Assembly: GCF_019802125.1 (NCBI RefSeq)
Contig: NZ_JAHVHT010000003.1
Span: 496,001-560,000 of the forward strand
Direction of reading: 5' to 3'
DNA: 64,000 bases
DNA from: Tateyamaria omphalii
GTDB taxonomy: Bacteria > Pseudomonadota > Alphaproteobacteria > Rhodobacterales > Rhodobacteraceae
The position numbers and the translations under genes are program-made. How positions within the stretch are numbered: the first letter of the stretch is position 1; the number at the start of each line of letters is the position of its first letter. Positions 16,968-26,059 of this stretch are shown in pieces. The notes below the pieces were generated by a model that was not told where the DNA came from, did not search any database, and saw only the letters and a list, made by a program, of their open reading frames with translations.

Positions 16968-18602
16968 TTAGTTGCCGGCGCTTTCCATCTTGCGGTTGGC
17001 GATCACGTCTTCGAGCCAGCCGAGTTTCATTTCCGGCACCGAGCTGAGCAGGAGGTCGGTGTAGTCGTCATAGGGGGGCGTGAGCACTTCGGACTTGGTG
17101 CCGTAGCGCTGGACCTTGCCCTGGTACATCACCGCGATGCTGTCGGAGATCGCTTTGACCGTGGCGAGGTCATGGGTGATGAAGAGGTATGCCACGTCCT
17201 CGATCTTTTGCAGGTTCAGGAGCAGTTTGAGGATGCCGTCTGCAACGAGCGGGTCGAGGGCTGATGTGACCTCATCACAGATGATCAGTTTGGGTTTTGC
17301 GGCGAGCGCACGGGCGATGCAGACGCGCTGTTTCTGGCCGCCTGAGAGTTCTGCCGGGTAGCGGTCCTGGAAGCCTTTTCCCAGCTCGATTTCGTCCAGC
17401 AGTTCCTGGATGCGTTTTTGTTTTTCGACGCCTTTGAGCCCGAAGTAGAATTCGAGGGGGCGTCCGATGATCGTGCCAACAGTTTGGCGCGGGTTCATGG
17501 CGGTGTCGGCCATCTGGTAGATCATCTGCAGCTCGCGCAAGTCTTCGATGCTGCGGGAGGGTTGGTCGGGGCTGAGCGTGCGGCCTGCGAAGGTGATCTT
17601 GCCGGCCGTGGGGGGCAGGAGGCCCGTGATCACCCGTGCGAGGGTGGATTTGCCGGAGCCGGATTCCCCCACCACCGCCAGTGTCTGACCCGGGCTGATG
17701 TCGACGCTGACATCGTGCAGCACGTCGAAGCTGGTGCCCTTGTAGCGGGCGGTGATCCCTTCGACGCGCAGGACGGGTTCGGTGGGTTGTTTTTCCTCGT
17801 GCGTGATCGAGCGGACGGAGACGAGCGCCTTGGTGTAGTCTTCCTGCGGCGCGTTGATGATCTGATCGGTGGTGCCGTATTCGACCATGCGCCCATGGCG
17901 CAGCACCATGATATGGTCAGAGACCTGCGCCACCACGGCGAGGTCGTGGGTGATGTAGAGCGCGGCCACGCCGGTGTCGCGGATCGCGTCCTTGATCGCT
18001 TTGAGCACGTCGATCTGCGTGGTGACGTCGAGCGCCGTGGTGGGTTCGTCGAACACCACGAGGTCGGGTTCGGGGCAGAGGGCGAGCGCCGTCATGCAGC
18101 GCTGGAGTTGGCCGCCGGAGACCTGGTGCGGGTAGCGGGTGCCGATCGTGTCTGGGTTGGGGAGGCCGAGTTTCTTGAACAGTTCCACCGCACGTTTCTG
18201 GGCTTGGGATTTGGTGAACTTGCCCTGGCCCACGGCGGCCTCGATCACCTGTTCCATGATCTGCTTGGCCGGGTTAAAGGAGGCGGCGGCGGATTGGGAG
18301 ACGTAGGTCACTTCTGCGCCGCGCAGTTTGCGGATGTCCTTGAGCGGGGCTTTGAGCACGTCGCGGCCATTGACCTCGACCGAGCCGGCGGTGAGTTTCA
18401 CGCCGCCGCGCCCATAGGCCATGGAGGCGAGGCCGATGGTGGATTTGCCCGCGCCACTCTCGCCGATCAGTCCCAGCACCTTGCCCGGTTCGACGTCGAA
18501 GTCGACGCCGTGCACGATGTCGATGTCGTGCGGTTTTTCCCCCGGCGGATAGACTGTGGCGCCGATTTTGAGGCCGCGGACTTTGAGGAGTGGTGTGGTC
18601 AT
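16968..18602 (-). CDS. Fused dipeptide-type ABC ATPase (DppD-DppF like)
   Basis: A 544-aa protein with two complete ATPase domains in tandem. The N-terminal domain (about 1-270) has GESGAGKST, the signature VSGGQLQR and VVFDEPTTALD. The C-terminal domain (about 275-540) has GESGSGKST, LSGGQKQR and IICDEVTSALD. The family normally uses two separate proteins, so this fusion supplies both motors at once. It energises the DppB/DppC permeases encoded upstream. The final residues read NRKMESAGN. Repeat DNA separates it from the dppC-like gene. Confidence 0.9.
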   Translation of the reverse strand: MTTPLLKVRGLKIGATVYPPGEKPHDIDIVHGVDFDVEPGKVLGLIGESGAGKSTIGLASMAYGRGGVKLTAGSVEVNGRDVLKAPLKDIRKLRGAEVTYVSQSAAASFNPAKQIMEQVIEAAVGQGKFTKSQAQKRAVELFKKLGLPNPDTIGTRYPHQVSGGQLQRCMTALALCPEPDLVVFDEPTTALDVTTQIDVLKAIKDAIRDTGVAALYITHDLAVVAQVSDHIMVLRHGRMVEYGTTDQIINAPQEDYTKALVSVRSITHEEKQPTEPVLRVEGITARYKGTSFDVLHDVSVDISPGQTLAVVGESGSGKSTLARVITGLLPPTAGKITFAGRTLSPDQPSRSIEDLRELQMIYQMADTAMNPRQTVGTIIGRPLEFYFGLKGVEKQKRIQELLDEIELGKGFQDRYPAELSGGQKQRVCIARALAAKPKLIICDEVTSALDPLVADGILKLLLNLQKIEDVAYLFITHDLATVKAISDSIAVMYQGKVQRYGTKSEVLTPPYDDYTDLLLSSVPEMKLGWLEDVIANRKMESAGN

Positions 18603-18612
18603 GGTTGCATAT

Positions 18613-18664
18613 CCCCGGGGCTCTGCCCCGGACCCCGAAGTATTTTCAGCCAGAAGAAAGGAGG
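18613..18664 (+). repeat. Intergenic repeat family 1, copy between operon genes
   Basis: CGGGGCTCTGCCCCG hairpin, ACCCCGAAGTATTTT, then CAGCCAGAAGAAAGG. It fills the space between the fused ATPase gene and the dppC-like gene. The arm GAAGTATTTTC-GCCAGAAGAA is the same as in the copies at 24691 and 24861. Confidence 0.7.
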
Positions 18665-18666
18665 TG

Positions 18667-19485
18667 TCATCCGCGGCCCCCTTTGAGAGACGTGGTGCGG
18701 TTGAGGATCCAGTCGGCGATGAGGTTGACGCTGATCGCCAGCGTGGCGATGGCGACCGCCGGGTAGAGGGCGGCGCCGATGCCGAAGTTGATACCTTCCT
18801 TGTTCTCTTTCACGATGCCGCCCCAGTCCGCGAGCGGGGGTTGCACGCCAATGCCGAGGAAGGAGAGTGTCGAGATGAAGAGCACCATGAAGATGAAGCG
18901 CAGACCCATTTCGGCGACGAGGGGCGAGAGCGCGTTGGGGAGGATTTCGCGGAAGATGATCCAGCCGAGCTTTTCGCCCCTGAGCCGGGCGGCTTCGACG
19001 TAGTCCATGACCGAGATGTCCACCGCGACGGCGCGGGCGAGGCGGTAGACGCGGGTGGAATCGAGCAGGCCCATGATGACGATCAGGGTGACCACCGTGG
19101 CCTCGATGCTCGACAGGATGACGAGGGCGAGGATCAGGGATGGGATCGACATGAAGAGGTCGACGAGGCGTGACATGACCTGATCCACCCAGCCGCCGGA
19201 GACGGCGGCCAGGAAGCCGAGGACGGAGCCTGTGGTGAAGCTGAGGATCGTGGCGGCGGTGGCGATGAAGATCGTGGTCTGGCCGCCAAAGATCATGCGG
19301 GTGAGCAGGTCGCGCCCGATCTGGTCGGTGCCGAGCCAATGGGCGGCTGACGATGGCTCCCACACGTCGCCCACGGTTTCGGCCATGCCGTAGGGGGCGA
19401 TGAGCGGCGCGAAGAGCGCGGCGAGGAAGTATGTGCCGGTGATGATGAGGCCGAGGGCGGCGGAGAGGGGGATGTTTTTTAGCAT
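18667..19485 (-). CDS. Dipeptide/oligopeptide-type ABC permease (DppC-like)
   Basis: A 272-aa permease. The N-terminal helix (AALGLIITGTYFLAALFAPL) is followed by the DppC-type loop with LGTDQIGRDLLTRMIFGGQT. The inner-membrane coupling motif reads YVEAARLRGEKLGWIIFREI. About six helices are visible. It should pair with the DppB-like permease to import a peptide-like solute. It is separated from dppB by an unrelated AT-rich gene, whereas these two genes are normally adjacent or overlapping. Confidence 0.9.
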   Translation of the reverse strand: MLKNIPLSAALGLIITGTYFLAALFAPLIAPYGMAETVGDVWEPSSAAHWLGTDQIGRDLLTRMIFGGQTTIFIATAATILSFTTGSVLGFLAAVSGGWVDQVMSRLVDLFMSIPSLILALVILSSIEATVVTLIVIMGLLDSTRVYRLARAVAVDISVMDYVEAARLRGEKLGWIIFREILPNALSPLVAEMGLRFIFMVLFISTLSFLGIGVQPPLADWGGIVKENKEGINFGIGAALYPAVAIATLAISVNLIADWILNRTTSLKGGRG

Positions 19486-19504
19486 AGTGTTTTTCGATCA
19501 AACA

Positions 19505-19921
19505 TCACTTGTTGCCCATCGAAGGGTAGTGTTGGTTGAAGACAAGCTCGACTGTGCCGTCCACGGAGGCCCAAATCATGCGTTCCATCTTTTGGGCAAG
19601 GCCGAGATACGGTGTCGACTTGCGCGCGGAGAAGATTTCGCAGGTGTTGTTGAGGCAAAATGCTTTCAACGCGTCAGCGTGGGAGCTGTAAATGATAGGA
19701 TGAAGAATATGCCGGTGGTTGCTTTGGGTGTAAAACCAGCCGTCATCTTTTTTGGTAGCGATCTTAAAACCCTTGTTCTCAAGCTTGGTGATGAGAGCCT
19801 TCGTGTCTCTACCAGTGTATTTGGCCGCTGCATTGTTCACAGCAGAATGGTTGTACCAAAATACGAACGCCGCAATTGGCAGAACCAGGATCGAAACAAA
19901 GATATAGCCAGCGATCCGCAT
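19505..19921 (-). CDS. Orphan membrane-anchored protein between permease genes
   Basis: A 138-aa protein I do not recognise. One N-terminal hydrophobic segment (about residues 5-23, ending FVFWYNH) would anchor or export it; the rest is hydrophilic with two nearby cysteines (FCLNNTCEIF). Its ATG overlaps the dppB stop codon by one base (TAATG), so it could be translationally coupled. Base and codon use are clearly more AT-rich than both neighbours. That suggests a late insertion into the operon, although it could also be an accessory subunit of this importer. Confidence 0.65.
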   Translation of the reverse strand: MRIAGYIFVSILVLPIAAFVFWYNHSAVNNAAAKYTGRDTKALITKLENKGFKIATKKDDGWFYTQSNHRHILHPIIYSSHADALKAFCLNNTCEIFSARKSTPYLGLAQKMERMIWASVDGTVELVFNQHYPSMGNK

Positions 19922-20877
19922 TATTTTGGATGCCTTAGTCTTGGGTTGGCCAAGATCGACACAACGTCCGCCACAATATTCAAGATGATATACACGGCAG
20001 CGAAGATCACACCGCAGGCGAGCACAACCGGCACGTCCCGTTTGACGACCGCGTCCACCAGGTATTGGCCCATGCCGGGGTAGGCGAAGACGACCTCGAC
20101 CACCACGACGCCGACCACCAGATAGGCGAGGTTGATCATCACCACGTTCACGATGGGTGCGATGGCGTTGGGGAAGGCGTGGCGGTAGATGACCTTGAAC
20201 GTGGTCAGGCCCTTGAGCTCAGCGGTTTCTATGTAAGCTGATTGCATCACGTTCAGGATCGCAGCCCGTGTCATGCGCATCATATGGGCCAGTACCACCA
20301 GCGTCAGCACGGCCACGGGCAGGGAGATGGCGTGGAGTTGCTCCAGGAGCGGCATGCCGGGGCTGATCGAGGCGAAGGATGGGGCCCAGAACAGTTTGAC
20401 CGCGAAGAAGAAGACAAGGATGTAGGCGATCATGAACTCGGGCAGCGAGATCGAGGCGAGCGTGACGCCCGAGATCAGCTTGTCAGGCCAGCGGTTCTGG
20501 AACCGCACGGCGATGAGACCCAGAAGGATGGCCAGCGGCACCGAGATGATGGAGGCCCAGAAGGCGAGGAACAGGGTCGATGACATGCGCCGGGCGACCT
20601 GATCCGCGATGGGCAGGTTGTTGGTGAGCGCGTTGCCCATGTCGCCCGTGACGATCCCGCCAAGCCATTCGAAGTAGCGGGTGAGGGCAGGGCGGTTCAG
20701 GCCCATTTCCTCGCGCAGGTTGGCGAGGCTTTCGGCGGTGGCGGCCTGGCCGAGGATGGCCTGGGCTGCGTCACCGGGCAGGATTTCGGTCAGGCCGAAC
20801 AGCAGAGCGGAGGCGGCGACCAGCAGGATCAGGCCAAGGCCGAGGCGCTGCAGGACAAGTGTCAGGATGGGGTGCAT
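19921..20877 (-). CDS. Dipeptide/oligopeptide-type ABC permease (DppB-like)
   Basis: A 318-aa permease of the DppB type. The opening is typical: HPILTLVLQRLGLGLILLVA, then LPGDAAQAILGQAAT, the conserved extracytoplasmic start of DppB. The coupling motif YIETAELKGLTTFKVIYRHA is visible, and the end NPRLRHPK matches the usual NPRLR finish. The ATG at 20877 is used instead of an upstream start that adds an unlikely polar leader. It forms the channel together with the DppC-like protein. A hairpin separates it from the binding-protein gene upstream. Confidence 0.9.
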   Translation of the reverse strand: MHPILTLVLQRLGLGLILLVAASALLFGLTEILPGDAAQAILGQAATAESLANLREEMGLNRPALTRYFEWLGGIVTGDMGNALTNNLPIADQVARRMSSTLFLAFWASIISVPLAILLGLIAVRFQNRWPDKLISGVTLASISLPEFMIAYILVFFFAVKLFWAPSFASISPGMPLLEQLHAISLPVAVLTLVVLAHMMRMTRAAILNVMQSAYIETAELKGLTTFKVIYRHAFPNAIAPIVNVVMINLAYLVVGVVVVEVVFAYPGMGQYLVDAVVKRDVPVVLACGVIFAAVYIILNIVADVVSILANPRLRHPK

Positions 20878-20935
20878 GAAAGGTCGGTTCTTGGGGGTGC
20901 GCCTGTGGGCGCGAAAATCTGCGACACGCAACGAA

Positions 20936-20966
20936 AAACCGCGCCCGGACGGACCGGGCGCGGTTT
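20936..20966 (-). terminator. Strong hairpin between binding-protein and permease genes
   Basis: A perfect 13-bp stem (AAACCGCGCCCGG / CCGGGCGCGGTTT) with a 5-base loop lies eight bases past the binding-protein stop codon. The flanking bases give only a short U-run. It fits partial termination or mRNA protection, giving more binding protein than permease. Confidence 0.75.
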
Positions 20967-20973
20967 ATTCAGG

Positions 20974-22566
20974 TTACGCTTTCCAGGTTTTCTTGAACGC
21001 GTACCAGTTCATTTGCGGGCCGTTCGGGTCGCTTTCCCAACCCTGGACCTTGGTCGAGACCGCATCGACAAAGTCGTTGAACATGGGCACCATCAGGCCG
21101 CCCTCTTCGTTCAGCATGCGGCCCATTTTCGAGTAGATCTCTTTCCGCTTGGCCTCGTCCAGTTCGGCGCGGGCTTCGAGCAGCATCGCGTCGAACTCGG
21201 GGCGCTTCCAGCGGGTGTCGTTCCAGTCCGCGGTCGACAGATAGGCCGTGGTGTACATCTGGTCTTGCACCGGGCGACCGCCCCAGTAGGAGCAGCAGAA
21301 GGGCTGTACGTTCCAGACCTCGGACCAGTAGCCGTCGTTCGGTTCGCGCTTGATTTCCAGCGGGATGCCTGCGGCTTGGCAGGATTGCTGGAAGAGCGCT
21401 GCGGCATCAACCGCACCGGGGAAGGCGCCGTCGGCTGTGCGCAGGATGATGGGCGAGCCATCGTGGCCGGACTTCTTGTAGTGCTCGGCCGCTTTTTCCA
21501 GATCGAATGTCCGCTGCGGGATCGTGTCGTCAAAGAGCGGGTAGGCCGCGTTGATCGGCATGTCGTTCCCGATGGAGCCGTAGCCCTGCAGGATCTTTTC
21601 GACCATTTCCTCGCGGTTGAGCGCGTGTTTCAGGGCCAGCCGCAGCTCGTTTTCGTCAAACGGGGCGGTGTCGATATGCATGATGAAGACGTAGTGGCCG
21701 CGACCGGCTGTGGACAGCACGTCCACGGTGGGCGCGCGGTCGAGCAGTTTGGCGATCTTGGGTTCGACCCGGTTGATCGTATCGACCTGGCCAGACTGCA
21801 GGGCGGCGGTGCGGGCGGTGGCGTCGTTCAGCACGATGACTTCGACGGTGTCGTAGTGGGCCGTGACCGTCTGGTCGCCGCCCCAGTAATCGTCGCGCCG
21901 CTTGGCGACCATGCGCACGCCGGGCTCATCGCTTTCCAGTGTGTAAGCGCCAGTGCCGATGGCGGCGGCGGGGTCGTCAAAGCCGCCACCCGGCTGGATC
22001 ATCAGGTGGTAGTCGGCCATCAGGTAGGGCAGGTCGGCGTTGCCCACGGCGAGCGTGACTTCGAACACGTCACCATCGGTGCGCATCGACTCGATGCCTT
22101 GCACGATGCCGAGCGCGCCGGATTTGGATTCTTCGTTGGAGTGGCGCTCCATTGTTTTCATCACGTCTTCTGCGGTGACGGCCTGACCGTTGGAGAAGGT
22201 GATGCCCTGGCGCACCTTGAAACGCCATGTCTTGGCGTCTGCGGACCCTTCCCAGCTTTCGGCGACGAGGCCGGTGAGAGAGCCATCGGCTTCGACCTCG
22301 ACCAGACCTTCGCCCCAGAGCTGGCCGCCCGCGATTGGCACGTCGGAAGCCCATGTGGCCGGGTCCTGGCTGTTGGTGGACTCGCCGCCCTGCACACCCA
22401 TCTTGAAGGTGCCGCCCGCGACAGGGGCTGCCTTGGCTGGGGTGGCGAGCATCGAGGTTGCAGCGGCGGCGGATATGCCGAGGGCCGCGGCGCGTGCCAT
22501 GAAGTCGCGGCGCGTCATCGTCCCTGCCGCCACCTTTGCGGACAGGTGTTTCAATTCGTTAGACAT
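20974..22566 (-). CDS. Peptide-type ABC transporter substrate-binding protein (SBP family 5)
   Basis: A 530-aa periplasmic protein of the DppA/OppA family. It has a Tat signal: MTRRDFMARAAALG at about residues 17-30, a hydrophobic stretch, then TPAKAAP. Family features follow, such as WRFKVRQGITFSNGQAVTAE and the PGAVDAAALFQQS stretch. This family binds peptides, but also opines, nickel, oligosaccharides and other solutes, so the ligand is open. Tat export implies folding in the cytoplasm before transport. It sits downstream of the CocE-type hydrolase gene in one co-directional run. Confidence 0.9.
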   Translation of the reverse strand: MSNELKHLSAKVAAGTMTRRDFMARAAALGISAAAATSMLATPAKAAPVAGGTFKMGVQGGESTNSQDPATWASDVPIAGGQLWGEGLVEVEADGSLTGLVAESWEGSADAKTWRFKVRQGITFSNGQAVTAEDVMKTMERHSNEESKSGALGIVQGIESMRTDGDVFEVTLAVGNADLPYLMADYHLMIQPGGGFDDPAAAIGTGAYTLESDEPGVRMVAKRRDDYWGGDQTVTAHYDTVEVIVLNDATARTAALQSGQVDTINRVEPKIAKLLDRAPTVDVLSTAGRGHYVFIMHIDTAPFDENELRLALKHALNREEMVEKILQGYGSIGNDMPINAAYPLFDDTIPQRTFDLEKAAEHYKKSGHDGSPIILRTADGAFPGAVDAAALFQQSCQAAGIPLEIKREPNDGYWSEVWNVQPFCCSYWGGRPVQDQMYTTAYLSTADWNDTRWKRPEFDAMLLEARAELDEAKRKEIYSKMGRMLNEEGGLMVPMFNDFVDAVSTKVQGWESDPNGPQMNWYAFKKTWKA

Positions 22567-22698
22567 CGGTTTCTCCCGGTTGGTCCCCTGCGCCTTGGCG
22601 GCGCGTTTTTTTGATTACACCGTTAGCGTACGCATTTGATGATACCCTTCAAGGGGGAATCCTGAGGCATGCACGGCTTCGTGCGTGGGTTGCCGCCG

Positions 22699-24678
22699 TC
22701 AGAGCAGGTCTCGGGCGATCTTGTCGGTGATCTCCTGGTGGTAGATCCGGGTGTCGTTTTCGAAGGCTTCCATTGATGCGCTGAGGTGGAAATGGGTGGC
22801 GTCCGACCACATGGCACAGCGGGCTTCGGTGCGGAGCCGTGTGCCGTCGCGCTCCAGCTCGTCCGTCCAGTGGCAGGTGCCGCGCGCGGACAGCGGGTCG
22901 TCCGGGTGGATGTCCCAGCGCTCACGGGCGATGGAGCCGGTGATGAGGCCGTGGTCGAGGTCGCGGAGTTTGCCGAAGTCGTCTTCGATCACCAGTGAGG
23001 TGATGCCGGTGACCATATCGGTTTCCTGGCGGCGCGTGTGGGTTTCGGGGCGGAGCTCTTCGGTCTGCCAGGGGGGTGCTGCATCAGGCGGTGGGAAGGT
23101 CCAGTCGCCGGCGGTTGTTAAGGAGTCTATACTTATGGAGCCGCCGTGCAGTGTGACCGTTGCAGCTTCTGGCGCGGGCCAGATCAGGGGCCAGTAGGCG
23201 GTCGAGATTGCTACGCGGATACGGTGGCCCGCAGGCACCGTGTAGGCGATGTGGTCGAGCGGCAGGCGGATCGTCTCTTGCTGGCCCGGCGCAAGCGGTC
23301 GGCCAAGATGTTTGGCGAGGTTCAGAACGCCGTAGGTGATCCGGGTGGAGGCGCCATCAGGGTGGACATGGTTCAGACGCACGGCGATGTGGGCGACGGG
23401 TTGGTCGGCGCTGAGGGTCAGGCGGATGACGGGCGCGCCTGTGATGGACAGGTCGCTGTCGAGCGGCGCGCTGTCGAAGCAGGCGCTGAGCGCGTCGTCG
23501 CGCCTCTGATCGCCGGGCAGTTCGGGGCCGAGCCAGATGGCGCAGTATTCCCCGGCATCGGTGCCTGTGTCCTGGGGTGACGCCACCGCGCGGTGCAAGC
23601 TGCCTTGGTCCGGTTCGAGCCCATTGTCGGTCAGAAACCAGGTGCGCTCTTCGCTTTGTGCGTCGGCGAGCCAACGCCCGGGGCGGTTGGTGTACCATGT
23701 GGCGGGGCGCACGCCGTCCATCAGGTAGCTGCGCAGGGCGGGATCATCCTCGACCCCCGTGTCTGTCCCCTTTAGCCAACGGTCCCACCAGCGCAGCGCC
23801 TCCTGCAGAAAGCCGATGCGGGGTTCGGGCACGGCGAAGTGGGGATACTTGTGCACCCAAGGGCCAAGGATGCCTTTTGCGCCGGGGATGTTTTCGACGA
23901 CCTGGGGTACGGCGTTCTTGTATGAATCCCCCCAACCGCCGATGGCGAGCACCTTGGCCTTGATCGTGTCGTAGCTTTCGCAGACGGAGCCGTGTTTCCA
24001 ATAGTCATCCCGGCTCTGGTGGCGCAGCCAGACCGAAGGCAGGAAGGGTTCGTTCTCGAGCCGCTCCAGCCACATCTCGCGCCAATCGGGGCGCAGGGCG
24101 GGATCGGGCGCGCGGGAGGAATAACTCCACATCGTCGCCCCCCAGCCGAGGTTCTCATTCAGCAGGCAGCCGCCTTTGAAGTGGATGTCATCCGCAAACC
24201 GGTCGACGGTGGAGCATAGCGTGATGATGGCCTTGAGCGGTTCGGGTGCCAAAGCGGCCACCTGCAGGCTGTTGAAGCCACCCCAGCTGATGCCCATCAT
24301 GCCGACATTGCCATTGCACCACGGCTGAGCGGCGGCCCAGGTGATCACCTCTACCGCGTCATCCAGTTCCTGCTGGGTGTACTCATCCTGCATCAGCCCA
24401 TGGCTGTCGCCATCGCCGCGCATGTCCACCCGCAGGCAGGCATAGCCGCGCTGGGCAAAGTAGGGATGGGTGAGCGCATCGCGGGCGCAGGTGCCGTCGC
24501 GCTTGCGGTAGGGCAGGTATTCCAGAATGACCGGTACCGGATCGACGGCGGCGTCCACGGGTCGCCACATGCGGACGGACAGGCGCGTGCCATCGCTGAG
24601 GGTGATGCCCAGATCGGGCTGCTCTTCGATCTCGCGCAGTGTGTTTTGCATCAGGGCAAGGTGGGCGGCGGCGTGCAT
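22699..24678 (-). CDS. CocE/NonD-family hydrolase (S15 peptidase-like)
   Basis: A 659-aa hydrolase. The alpha/beta-hydrolase part (about 1-310) has GISWGGFNSLQ with the Ser nucleophile, preceded by DMRGDGDSHG. The C-terminal part has the jelly-roll seen in X-Pro dipeptidyl-peptidase and cocaine esterase relatives (PVIRLTLSADQPVAHIAVRL). It should cut an ester or amide bond. No signal peptide is seen, so it acts in the cytoplasm, probably on the imported solute. The start is uncertain: ATGs at 24678 and 24651 both lack a good RBS. Confidence 0.8.
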   Translation of the reverse strand: MHAAAHLALMQNTLREIEEQPDLGITLSDGTRLSVRMWRPVDAAVDPVPVILEYLPYRKRDGTCARDALTHPYFAQRGYACLRVDMRGDGDSHGLMQDEYTQQELDDAVEVITWAAAQPWCNGNVGMMGISWGGFNSLQVAALAPEPLKAIITLCSTVDRFADDIHFKGGCLLNENLGWGATMWSYSSRAPDPALRPDWREMWLERLENEPFLPSVWLRHQSRDDYWKHGSVCESYDTIKAKVLAIGGWGDSYKNAVPQVVENIPGAKGILGPWVHKYPHFAVPEPRIGFLQEALRWWDRWLKGTDTGVEDDPALRSYLMDGVRPATWYTNRPGRWLADAQSEERTWFLTDNGLEPDQGSLHRAVASPQDTGTDAGEYCAIWLGPELPGDQRRDDALSACFDSAPLDSDLSITGAPVIRLTLSADQPVAHIAVRLNHVHPDGASTRITYGVLNLAKHLGRPLAPGQQETIRLPLDHIAYTVPAGHRIRVAISTAYWPLIWPAPEAATVTLHGGSISIDSLTTAGDWTFPPPDAAPPWQTEELRPETHTRRQETDMVTGITSLVIEDDFGKLRDLDHGLITGSIARERWDIHPDDPLSARGTCHWTDELERDGTRLRTEARCAMWSDATHFHLSASMEAFENDTRIYHQEITDKIARDLL

Positions 24679-24690
24679 TGCTGTCAAGCG

Positions 24691-24752
24691 GGGTCGGGGG
24701 CGCTGCCCCCGGCCTGCGGCCTCCCCCGAAGTATTTTCGGCCAGAAGAAGGG
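24691..24752 (+). repeat. Intergenic repeat family 1, left arm of an inverted pair
   Basis: GGGGGCGCTGCCCCC hairpin, then CCTCCCCCGAAGTATTTTC and GGCCAGAAGAAGGG. Together with the oppositely oriented copy at 24861-24928 it could fold into a long cruciform or stem with about 110 bases between. Confidence 0.7.
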
Positions 24753-24860
24753 ATTTGTTTACCTTGTCCCTGCAGTCTGCATTTGCGGTACAGGCGGAAG
24801 CGCCGATGGCCGCGCCAGGAGAAGGGGTTGCCTTTCTTCACGAGGGGAGGGCCAGGTGCC

Positions 24861-24928
24861 TTCCCCTTTCTTCTTCTGGCTGAAAATACTTCGGGGGAGC
24901 GCGGCACGCGCGGGGGCAGAGCCCCCTG
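24861..24928 (-). repeat. Intergenic repeat family 1, right arm of an inverted pair
   Basis: On the minus strand: GGGGGCTCTGCCCCCGCG, a CTCCCCCGAAGTATTTTCAG stretch and CCAGAAGAAGAAAGGGG. It is the same element as at 24691-24752 in the opposite direction, and ends about 30 bases before the glycerate kinase stop codon. Confidence 0.7.
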
Positions 24929-24958
24929 AAGAGTGTCGTCGCGCAAGCGGCCTTTGGA

Positions 24959-26059
24959 TCAGGCCTTGTGTGCGATCAGCAGGTCCATGACATTCGTGCC
25001 TGTGGGTCCTGTCACCACCAGTGCGCCGTGGTCTTTCAGCCAGGGATAGGCGTTGGCACTGGAGAGTGCGTCCGCCGCGCCGTCCTGCCATGTCGTACCA
25101 TCGACCAATGCGCCCGCTGCATCCGTCGGGCCGTCGGTGCCGTCGGTTCCGGCCACGAGGATGCGCAGACCCTGCGTTCCGGCAATTTCACGGGCAAGTG
25201 CGAGACCAAGAGCCATGTTGCGGCCGCCAAGGCCGGGATTTTCGGGCAGGTGCACAACGGGCTCGCCGCCGAGGATGTGCAGGCCAGGCGCTGCGTCGCG
25301 CAGCATTTGACCCAGCCGGGGCGCCAGTTGCGCCACGTCGGCATAAAGCGTCTCTTCGTTTGTGTGCACGGGTAAGGGTGACGTGTCGGCGATGGCAGCG
25401 CGCGCGATTGCGTTGCTGGCGATGATGTGTGGCGTGAAACTGAAGGGCGCATCTGGCGATGCGTCCCCGATGCCAGAGCCTATTGTGGCGAGACTGTCTC
25501 CCTCCACATCCGAGAGGGCGAGCGTGGTGACGCGCGCGCCTTGGAAGCGAGCCAGGAGCTTGCCGCCCTTTATCTGAGACCGGGCCGTGCGGTGGGCGTT
25601 CATGTCACCGATCGGGGTGCCCGAGGCCAGCAGTGCTTCGGTTTCGGCCCGCAGGTCTTCGAGGCTGAGGTCGCCCTCGGGCACTTCGGCGAGCGACGAA
25701 GCGCCGCCAGAAACCAGCATCAGCAGATGGCTTCCCGGCGCGCAGGCTGCCACGGCGTCCAGCAGGGCATGGCCCGCTGCGAGGGACGCATCATCCGGAA
25801 CCGGATGGGCCGCTTCAATGACCGTTGCCTGAGGGGGCGCGTTGTCCGAGTGATGATACTTCGTGACAATCAGGCAAGGGATGTCGGGCCATTGTTCCGA
25901 GGCCGCGCGCGCCATGGCCGTGGCGGCCTTGCCCACGGCAACAATACGGTCTGGTTTGGAAATGCCGTCTTCCTCAAGGGCCGTCTTGACGGCGGCGTAT
26001 CCTTCAACCGCTTTGATGCCAGCCTGCCAAAGCGCGAGGAGATCTGGGGTGTCAGCCAT
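24959..26059 (-). CDS. Glycerate kinase (GckA/TtuD, DUF4147 type)
   Basis: A 366-aa kinase of the MOFRL/DUF4147 type, which phosphorylates D-glycerate to 2-phosphoglycerate with ATP. Family stretches are visible: MLVSGGASSLAEVPEG, the GGEPVVHLPENPGLGGRN segment, and AGTDGTDGPTDAAGALVDG near the C-terminus. It is somewhat shorter than the usual 420 residues, mainly in the N-terminal half. It is the first gene of the minus-strand run that includes the CocE hydrolase and the peptide-type importer, which hints that the imported compound yields glycerate or hydroxypyruvate. Confidence 0.87.
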   Translation of the reverse strand: MADTPDLLALWQAGIKAVEGYAAVKTALEEDGISKPDRIVAVGKAATAMARAASEQWPDIPCLIVTKYHHSDNAPPQATVIEAAHPVPDDASLAAGHALLDAVAACAPGSHLLMLVSGGASSLAEVPEGDLSLEDLRAETEALLASGTPIGDMNAHRTARSQIKGGKLLARFQGARVTTLALSDVEGDSLATIGSGIGDASPDAPFSFTPHIIASNAIARAAIADTSPLPVHTNEETLYADVAQLAPRLGQMLRDAAPGLHILGGEPVVHLPENPGLGGRNMALGLALAREIAGTQGLRILVAGTDGTDGPTDAAGALVDGTTWQDGAADALSSANAYPWLKDHGALVVTGPTGTNVMDLLIAHKA

